The notes under the pieces are model-generated. The model was not told where the DNA came from. It saw only the letters and a program-made list of their open reading frames with translations, and searched no databases. DNA of 64,000 nt from Dryococelus australis (Eukaryota > Arthropoda > Insecta > Phasmatodea > Phasmatidae): positions 276,784,016 through 276,848,015 of the forward strand of contig CM056993.1 of NCBI GenBank assembly GCA_029891345.1, read 5' to 3'. Position numbers and translations under genes: made by a program. Below, piece by piece: positions 57,290 through 64,000 of this stretch (the first letter of the stretch is position 1; the number at the start of each line of letters is the position of its first letter).

Positions 57290-57589
57290 TAATAATTTTT
57301 TTACTAAGATCTTCAATGGTCCTGGCCCTAAAATAAGGAGATTTCTTATTTAAAAAAAAAACGAATTGTATACTACAAATAACAAATTCTTGTATTTTCA
57401 TATTTCGTACACATTATTTCATCAATATTACAACAGTGGTTGAGAAACGTGTCGAATTGCATACTGTAAACCCTAACAAGCTGCCATGGTTAGGGAAAGA
57501 ACCAACGAGAATAACCCCATAGAGGGAGCCCTGGGTAGAGCGCGCATGTGAGCTGCGCAGTGGCTACTCTCCGTGCTCCAGCACGCCAA

Positions 57590-57895
57590 CAGCAGTGTTA
57601 AAAACATGGTGGAAAGGATTCGAGGTTAGAACGATGTTTATGTTAATGTTTTTCGAGGTCTTTGTACGGGCATACTTTCTCTAACACAGTTTTAACGCAA
57701 CCGGATCAAATTCAAGTTGGTCAAAATTTCATATAAATAAGAGGGTCTGTTAACATTTAAAACGTAAACAAACATGTTCATCACAGTTGACCATGTAACT
57801 TTGACAGTTGCATTGGCGATTGGCCAGTCAGTGTTGAGGACATGAGCAGAAGACGACAATCGGCCTTCCTCATCTTTATTCGCCTCGGCTTCTGT
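57590..57895 (+). repeat. Dispersed repeat family E, copy 2
   Basis: It aligns with 31330-31665; shared blocks include AAACAAACATGTTCATCAC-like and GAGCAGAAGACGA, followed by CTCATCTTTA. Confidence 0.6.
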
Positions 57896-58018
57896 GTTGA
57901 GGTCACGTCTGTTTTGTATACTACGAACCACATACGTACCTGAGGACGTGGACAACTGATGCAAACAGCGCTGGTATCGTCCACTGTGTCTTGGAGGGAG
58001 GTCGGAGGATGAGCAGGT

Positions 58019-58430
58019 AAAGGCTGTTCACGATCAAATGAGCACTTTTGAAATCAACTTTAGGAAAAAAGTCACTGCTCCTGCATGTATATGTTTTAAC
58101 GGGCGCACTGAGTGACATCCGCCCAGTAAAATTGGTAACGTTAGAGGGGAAAGTAGTTCCATATCTCAACATCGAATAAACAGTGATAGATAACGAAATG
58201 TGTTACTTAAATAGTTTATTTCTCCTTTTTTTTTTGTTTTTTAAATGCATCGAAGTGTAAAAATAAACCTATTTTTTAAATATTAAATTTTCTAAAAATG
58301 TTATACTTTCATTTGACCGACGCATGAATAAAGTCACGAGTAAATGCTAATTTTACATAAGGTGGAAGATTATACAACGTGCATACAAGTAAATTCCAAA
58401 AGTGCTCATATTACCGTGAACAGTCTATAT
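58019..58430 (-). mobile_element. MITE family A, copy 9
   Basis: From GGCTGTTCACGATCAAATGA to CATATTACCGTGAACAGTCTAT. Interior as in other A copies. About 412 bp. Confidence 0.8.
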
Positions 58431-58488
58431 CGGGGCAGACTCGTCGCTTTCGCTGGTCTGGCCACCCGGAACACGGAGACTTAAACTA

Positions 58489-58546
58489 TATGCTGTTCAC
58501 GGTAAAGTGGCACTTTTGAAAGCCTTCTCATTTGGATTAATATTCA

Positions 58547-58611
<65 letters not shown>

Positions 58612-58774
58612 TTTAGCCTTTAACGTTAACTTCCGAGCGAGATGGAATATACACACTGTGTTTATTACTTATATGACAATATTTATTTAAAAAGGTGATT
58701 AAAGGATAAAATATGGCTGAAAGAAAAAGTAACTAGGGGCGCAAAAGTGTTCACTTGACCGTGAACAGCCTATA
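58489..58774 (+). mobile_element. MITE family C, copy 1
   Basis: A short element (about 286 bp with its TA expansion) with A-like ends: TATGCTGTTCACGGTAAAGT at the left and GACCGTGAACAGCCTATA at the right. Its interior is unrelated to A's and contains AACGTTAACTTCC, ACACACTGTGTTTATTAC and AAAATATGGCTGAAAGAAAA. A TA microsatellite (58553-58608) has expanded inside. Confidence 0.8.
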
Positions 58775-59024
58775 CCAGGCCCGCGAAGCAAGACAAATGC
58801 GCTACTGGCAAGTCTCAATGCAAACACGCACGGCTAAGGCTTGCCTCGGCTCCTTACTCTCCCTGTCTCCAGTATCTGTCTACAAGTTTTATTGCCGCTT
58901 TGAAACGGCCGGGATTTTAATTCTTTACAGAAAAACTGCAAACATTTTATTGGACACTCAACATTGAAATTACATATACGATTGTATCACGTTTTTAAAC
59001 TGTTGCTTACTAACGCTAATCGGA

Positions 59025-59319
59025 GTGAGTGAATAGATTTGGGCAGCTCTTAACAGCGAGGTCTTGAGAGCCGATGAGGGTGATTGATGTGAATATGGAG
59101 CGGCGTCAGAATAAGGGGGCGGGGGAACGGGAGATCCCCGAGAAAACCCGCCGGCCAACGGCATCGTCCGGCACGATTCTCACTTGCGAAACTCCGGTGA
59201 CCCCATCTTGGAGGGAGGCGAGCGTGCTAACCGCTCAGCCAACGTGGCCCCAGCGGGTATTGAACCCGGTTCGCCTTGGTGGGAGGCGAGTAGTATAATC
59301 AATACATAACCACGGCCCC
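59025..59319 (-). mobile_element. tRNA-derived SINE, family S1, two-headed, with 13-bp target duplication
   Basis: Direct repeats AACGCTAATCGGA (59012-59024) and AACGCTGATCGGA (59320-59332) differ by one base. On the minus strand the element begins with a tRNA-like head that includes a B-box, GGTTCAATACCCGCTGGGGC. This is followed at once by a second head, CCACGTTGGCTGAGCGGTTA, then the usual S1 body and tail. Both heads lie inside one pair of target copies, so they moved together. Confidence 0.85.
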
Positions 59320-59332
59320 AACGCTGATCGGA

Positions 59333-59772
59333 GGATCGCTTGCATACTGAATTAACCTAATCGTGCATTTTAAACCGGAACACACCCACAGCTTAATCGG
59401 GATTCGAATACGGACCTGCAACCTAGTGGCATGAATTCAATGCCTTCACGATTTCGGTCACAAGGTAGCCTGCCATTAATGTGCGATTTTTCTGAAGATA
59501 GGATGTTCGACATGGAAGTCCCTCAATGATTATTTCTTAACTTAATCTTCAAATAACCCTCTTTGCGCATTTTTTAAACAAATTTCAACCTAACCTCGTA
59601 TCATAAAGTTCATCCGAACTGCGATTGGTCAAGACATGCCACGCTGACGGCGCATCTTTCAGTTCATTAGAGAGTAACAATAACACACTGGCACCGTCAT
59701 TGCCGTGCTGGTGTGCTGTGACGTCAGAGGAATCGTTATGCTGTCAAATGGCACCTGCAAAAAATTTCTTGC
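59333..59772. other. Intergenic, no supported gene
   Basis: No repeat, RNA or domain recognised. Confidence 0.5.
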
Positions 59773-60445
59773 TATAGACTATTCGCAGTTTCTTCGCACT
59801 TTTGAATCGAACCTTTGAAAAATCACTCCATGTATTACGGGTCTGTTTTTTTCCTCATTCTGGTATGTATCGCAAGCGTTTTATATTTGTGTTACCATAA
59901 AAGTACTTTTTTCAAAAGTTAAATTGAAACTTTATTCGTATTTAACTTTCATATTATAATATTTCATATATAATTTATATGATTAAAAACAGAGAGAAAA
60001 TAGGTGTGTTGGTAATCCCTAGTAAGAAATATTTGTTAAGAAAAATTTTATTATAGACTATTCACAGTAACATGAGCACATTTAAAAGCCCTCTCACTGG
60101 GAATAATGGACAATAAATCTATTTTATTTTAGCCTTAGACGTTAACTTCCTAGTGCTGTGTAATATACACACTGTGTTTATTACTGACATGGCGATATTT
60201 ATATTTAAAAAAAAGGATAAAATGGCTGAAAGGAAAAAGTAACTAGGGTCTCAAAAGTGCTCACTTTACCGTGAACAGTCCATACACAGAGTGTGCACGA
60301 ATGCAGTGCGTAGTCCCTTTGGTGTACATTTCTAGAATTGGTTAAGAATTGTTTTCCTGAGGAGGACTATGATGGAAGTGGAACTTTAGCAGGGATTCAC
60401 AAAACTTGGAAACAAAACTTGGAAGTAACCGTGAACGGACAGTAT
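59773..60445 (-). mobile_element. MITE family B (B8), split by a C-family MITE
   Basis: The left piece 59773-60051 starts TATAGACTATTCGCAGTTTC and carries the B interior. The right piece 60285-60445 resumes with GTGTGCACGAATGCAGTG and ends GGAAGTAACCGTGAACGGAC. Confidence 0.75.
60052..60284 (+). mobile_element. MITE family C, copy 2, nested in B8
   Basis: TATAGACTATTCACAGTAAC at the left, TTACCGTGAACAGTCCATA at the right; interior as in copy 1 but without the TA expansion. About 233 bp. Confidence 0.8.
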
Positions 60446-60898
60446 TGTAGTGAACCGAGCTATGACTGGTACAAATATAGATACAAGCATATTCCGAAAT
60501 TCGCCCCTGAACAGTATTATTTTGTTAATCTGTTATCGTTTTCAGAGGGGTAATTAAAAAAATTGGACTCCAGATACTGTCATAAAATACACTACTTTTT
60601 AGTTGCACCACTTCAAAGCTGACTCTGTATAGAGGGTGGCGTGGATTTAGTCCCAGCCAGAGGCACGGATTTTCAAAATTTTCCCAGTTGTTTTGCAAAT
60701 AAATTTACAACATAATTATTTTTTTTACAGATGCCGGTTTTTTTTCAATAATGCATTTATAATGAAAGATACAACACGTACTACTTGGAATCTATTGTGT
60801 TATACACTGCTAAAACAATAACACACATATTGCATAACAGTACGCATAAATTAAAACCTGCAGATGCAGTTTTCCCGGTATCACACTCGGGAGACAAG
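60446..60898. other. Intergenic, no supported gene
   Basis: AT-rich, nothing recognised. Confidence 0.5.
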
Positions 60899-61141
60899 TA
60901 TATGCTGTTCACGGTATAGTGAGCACTTTTTAAGGCCCTTCTAATTTTTTCCTTGCATCCAATATCCATCTTCCTGCTGCTTTTTTAACATAAACATTGC
61001 AATGTGACCAATAAATACATTGTATAGGTTTCACCACCCTTAAAATTTAGCGCCTGAGGCTGCAATTAGGTATATTTATTAGTGGATAAAGCCTGTTGGG
61101 AGGGCCTTAAAAAGTGCTCACTTTACCGTGAACAGCCTATA
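60899..61141 (+). mobile_element. MITE with A/C-type ends and a different interior
   Basis: 243 bp with ends TATATGCTGTTCACGGTATAG and GTGCTCACTTTACCGTGAAC. The interior (CATTGCAATGTGACCAATAA, ATTAGCGCCTGAGG-like) is only weakly like family C, so this is a further subfamily. Confidence 0.7.
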
Positions 61142-61609
61142 ACAACTGATCCATGTATCACAGGAGACGAACTCACTCTAAATCTGTTGAAAAGCGGGCG
61201 CGATGGCTGAGTGCGTTGATAGACACCGAGCATCAGGGTAGCCAGAGTTCAGATGATCTCGTTACAACACGGAACAAAATCATTCGGCGGTGTAACCTCT
61301 CGTGATTTCTTTTGTCGAACTGATCTCAGTCGTTCGACATCGGCACACTCTAAAAGTTTCCTAGCAGACCCTCCACCCCACCAAATTAGAATTCTGACTG
61401 TGATTTATTTCCGCGTATATTCACCCCCCCCCCCTTTTTTTTTTCCTAAACAATATTTTTTTGTACGTCTATACGTATTTAAAATCAGACCGACACAGGT
61501 GTATCGGGACGGAAGCTGCGATGTAACGTTTGCAGGGCGAACCGTTCGGACGCTATAACTTCGTCACTAACGACACAATTGAAATTAATGTGCATCTCGT
61601 TCGATCGGG
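61142..61609. other. Intergenic, with a faint tRNA-like head
   Basis: At 61196 the sequence GCGGGCGCGATGGCTGAGTG resembles the start of a Ser/Leu-type tRNA or derived SINE, but nothing downstream confirms it. A poly-C/poly-T tract lies near 61424-61444. A 101-codon frame (61253-61558) is unsupported. Confidence 0.3.
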
Positions 61610-62009
61610 TAAAGACTGTTCACGATAAAGTGAGCATTCTTGAAATCAACATAAGAAAAAGTCACTGTCACTGCCTGCATATATTTTAACGGGCGGACAG
61701 ACTGACATTGGGAGTAGTTACATATCTTAACGTCGAATAAAGAGTGTTAGGCAACCATTTGAGATAACTTAAAATTATTTCTTTCGCTTTCTGTTTTTTT
61801 TTTTATGTACCGAAGTGTAAAACTGATCAGATGAAACATATTAACTTTTCCAATAATTTCACAGTTTCGCTTGACCGACGCATTAATCAAGTGATGAGGC
61901 CCATGACAACGTTAATTTTACATACGGCGGAAAAATACACAAAGTGAACACAAGTAGATCTCAAGCAGGACTCTCAAAAGTGCTTATTTTAACGCGAACA
62001 GCCAGTATA
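61610..62009 (-). mobile_element. MITE family A, copy 10
   Basis: AAGACTGTTCACGATAAAGT at the left, TTTTAACGCGAACAGCCAGT at the right. About 400 bp. Confidence 0.8.
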
Positions 62010-62315
62010 GGGCTTTGATGCGAGTGTGACCTTGAGTTGGCGAAGCGCATGCGCGATGTGTGGGTGGGGGGCCCGCGGGCTAATTACGAAATATCTCGTC
62101 TGCATGTTATATGCCGATTTACGCCATAAAAGCTAAGTATCGGTTTCGTTACTTTCATTTCATTCCCACGTCCTAAAAGGAACGATTACCCGATAAGATA
62201 GAAGTATCCTTGCCACAGCCACACCCCGATTTATTTATTTTTCGCGCGACCTTGGAGTCTACTTATCGTTCAGGAAAAGACGTTCTAGACAGTAAACTAC
62301 AAGCCACTTCTCTTC

Positions 62316-62538
62316 TATAGGTCATTCACGGTAAAGTGAGCAGTTTTTGAAGCCTTCTCATTTGGAATAGTAGTCAATACATATATTTTATTGTAGCTTT
62401 AAATGCTAACTTTCGGGTATGGTGAAATCTATACACTGTGTTTATAACATTAATGGCAATATTTATTTGAAAAAGTAATGGAAGGATAAAAAATGGCTGC
62501 TACGAAAAAAGTGCTCAATTGACCGAGAACAGCGTATA
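62316..62538 (+). mobile_element. MITE family C, copy 3
   Basis: TATAGGTCATTCACGGTAAA at the left, AATTGACCGAGAACAGCGTA at the right. The interior matches copies 1 and 2. 223 bp. Confidence 0.8.
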
Positions 62539-62893
62539 TGCTTCATATTAGTGGGTTTGTTGAGAGGTCTCCCTTTCGGCGACTCTTCATTTGCTGCATG
62601 TACGTACGTCTCGTACGCGATAATCGCTATTGATTAAACTTTTCTAAATCCTGTTCTGGCAGCTGCCATCTGAAATTATGATTTCGATTACGCACCACCA
62701 GTCTCTTCGTTTCTTCTGGATCCAAGTGTTCTATCATGTTTGTAACCGTAATGTTGTAAACAGCTTTATGCCGTTTTATCGACTTTGGGTTAGTAACTTA
62801 CTTTTTCTCGCGTCCGTCACTCTAAGGATATATGTGTGAGACGTATGTAAAACCCGTTATTTTCAGGGTGAAGTTTTCGTTTAGTTTTCTTGT
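62539..62893. other. Intergenic, no supported gene
   Basis: Nothing recognised. Confidence 0.5.
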
Positions 62894-63300
62894 TTATAGG
62901 CTGCTCAGGGTAAAATGAGCACTTTTGAAAGCCCTGCTTATGATCTACATGTATACACGTTGTGTATTATTCCATCTTATGTACAATTAACATTGCCATG
63001 GGCCTCATCACTTTATTCATTCGTCGGCCAAATGAAAATATAAAATTATAAAGATAGTAAATACTTTACAAATGTACTCATTTTTATACTTCAATGTATT
63101 AAAAAACAGAAAGCGAAAGAAATAATTTTAAGTTATCACACACCTAACACTTTTTATTCGACGAACTACTTTCTATCCATCGTTACCAACTTTACTGGGC
63201 GAATGTCACTCAGCGCGCCTATTAAAATATACGCATGCAGGGGCAGTGACTGATTTCTAAGGTTCATTTCTAAATTGCTCACTTTATCGTGAACAGCCTT
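62894..63300 (+). mobile_element. MITE family A, copy 11
   Basis: TATAGGCTGCTCAGGGTAAA at the left, CTCACTTTATCGTGAACAGC at the right. A well-conserved interior with CATTGCCATGGGCCTCATC. About 407 bp. Confidence 0.85.
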
Positions 63301-63374
63301 TCAATACTATTCTCGCACCGTTTGGTAAACCAGCCGTAATCTTCTCACATACAATAGGAATTCTCGATTGTTAA

Positions 63375-63635
63375 GGGGCCGCGGTGGCGTAGAGGCCAGA
63401 CTACTCCCCTCCCACATAGGCGAACTGGGTTCGATTCCCGGCGGGGTCGCTCCCGAGTTTTCGCATGTGGGAATTGTGATTGTGACGGACGATGCCGTCG
63501 GTCGGCGGGTTTTGTTGGGGATCTCCCGTTTCCCCGCCCTTGCATTCCGGCGCTGCTCCATACTCACCTCACTTCACCTTCATTCATCGGCTCTCAGAGC
63601 CTCGATGTCAAGAGCCGTCCAAATCTCTCCACTCC
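63375..63635 (+). mobile_element. tRNA-derived SINE, family S1, near-complete
   Basis: The clearest plus-strand S1 copy. Head GGCCGCGGTGGCGTAGAGGC, then CGCCTCCCACATAGG-like and the perfect B-box GGTTCGATTCCCGGCGGGG. The body reads GTCGGTCGGCGGGTTTTGTT, and the end is GTCCAAATCTCTCC. Possible diverged target copies are CGATTGTTAA and CCATTGTGAA. Long frames on both strands are SINE translations. Confidence 0.85.
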
Positions 63636-63933
63636 ATTGTGAAGCTGTCATGTCATAGTTGTCATAGTCGTGTAGCTGCGGCGCCGTTTTGAGAGCGGAA
63701 CGCGTGCAGCAGTAGCAACTGCGACTCCTGCCTTCGTTCAAAGGAAACAGATGTCATGGCAACTCGACGCCACCCCGTTAAAGTGATATTTCACTTCTTT
63801 TTATTTGTTTATCTGAAAGAGCTTTCGAAAAGTGCCCCCTTAATGCAGTTATTAGTTCTCCAATCATTATAGTTTTCAAAATATTACACTCAAAAGTCTT
63901 AATTTTCCGAATTCGCCAGCATAGTAGGCTTTG

Positions 63934-63937
<4 letters not shown>

Positions 63938-63998
<61 letters not shown>
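63938..63998. repeat. (TA)n microsatellite at window end
   Basis: About 60 bp of TA dinucleotides, reaching the last bases of the window. Confidence 0.95.

Positions 63999-64000
<2 letters not shown>

Noticed and set aside
63307-63692. Overlapping open frames on both strands
   Set aside because: They fall entirely on an S1 SINE and its edges. Similar frames occur at every well-preserved S1 copy.

Overview
The window reads as repeat-dominated, AT-rich nuclear DNA from an insect or other arthropod. No rRNA gene, intact tRNA, operon-like gene array or CRISPR array was found, and no complete host protein gene can be supported. The evidence for an arthropod is the set of families: tRNA-derived SINEs with clear B-boxes, a mariner-like transposase of the kind common in insects, a Tc1-like transposon, a Helitron RepHel gene, many short palindromic MITEs, and long GA/TA/CA microsatellites. 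The two main SINE families resemble elements I associate with polyneopteran insects, but that is recollection, not a search result.

Layout. 1-2.2 kb: a run of MITEs (families A and B) and a SINE (S2) containing another MITE (D). 2.2-9.2 kb: SINE fragments, microsatellites, a TA-centred inverted repeat (6.7-7.0 kb), a possible short host exon (8.3-8.5 kb) and an A-type MITE. 10.9-11.7 and 33.5-34.25 kb: two related solo-LTR-like units. 11.8-19.2 kb: A, B and C MITEs plus an S1 SINE split by a second D copy. 19.3-20.2 kb: a very large foldback element. 20.2-23.4 kb: a B MITE split by an S1 SINE with a perfect 13-bp target duplication, another S1 SINE, and a decayed mariner-like transposase split by an S2 SINE, also with a 13-bp duplication. 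23.4-43 kb: mostly anonymous AT-rich DNA with scattered SINEs, MITEs, an S1 SINE split by a TIR element with TTA duplications, and a GC-rich inverted repeat. 43.6-51.1 kb: a decayed autonomous Helitron (Rep plus PIF1-type helicase) flanked by GT-rich, hairpin-bearing and tandemly repeated DNA. 52.1-54.6 kb: a B MITE, a full-length but decayed Tc1-like transposon with 35-bp TIRs, and an S1 SINE with target duplications. 54.6-64 kb: an A46 tract with an upstream AATAAA, more SINEs (one with two tRNA-like heads) and the densest A/B/C MITE cluster.

The genes do not form a pathway; all recognisable coding sequence belongs to mobile DNA and all of it is broken. The informative signal is the nesting, which orders many insertions in time, and the related termini of MITE families A, B and C, which together make up roughly 25 copies in 64 kb. 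The best candidates for undescribed elements are this MITE superfamily, the roughly 855-bp foldback at 19.3-20.2 kb, the two-headed SINE at 59.0-59.3 kb, and the 57-bp-arm hairpin upstream of the Helitron gene. Boundaries of repeats are by eye and may be off by several bases.
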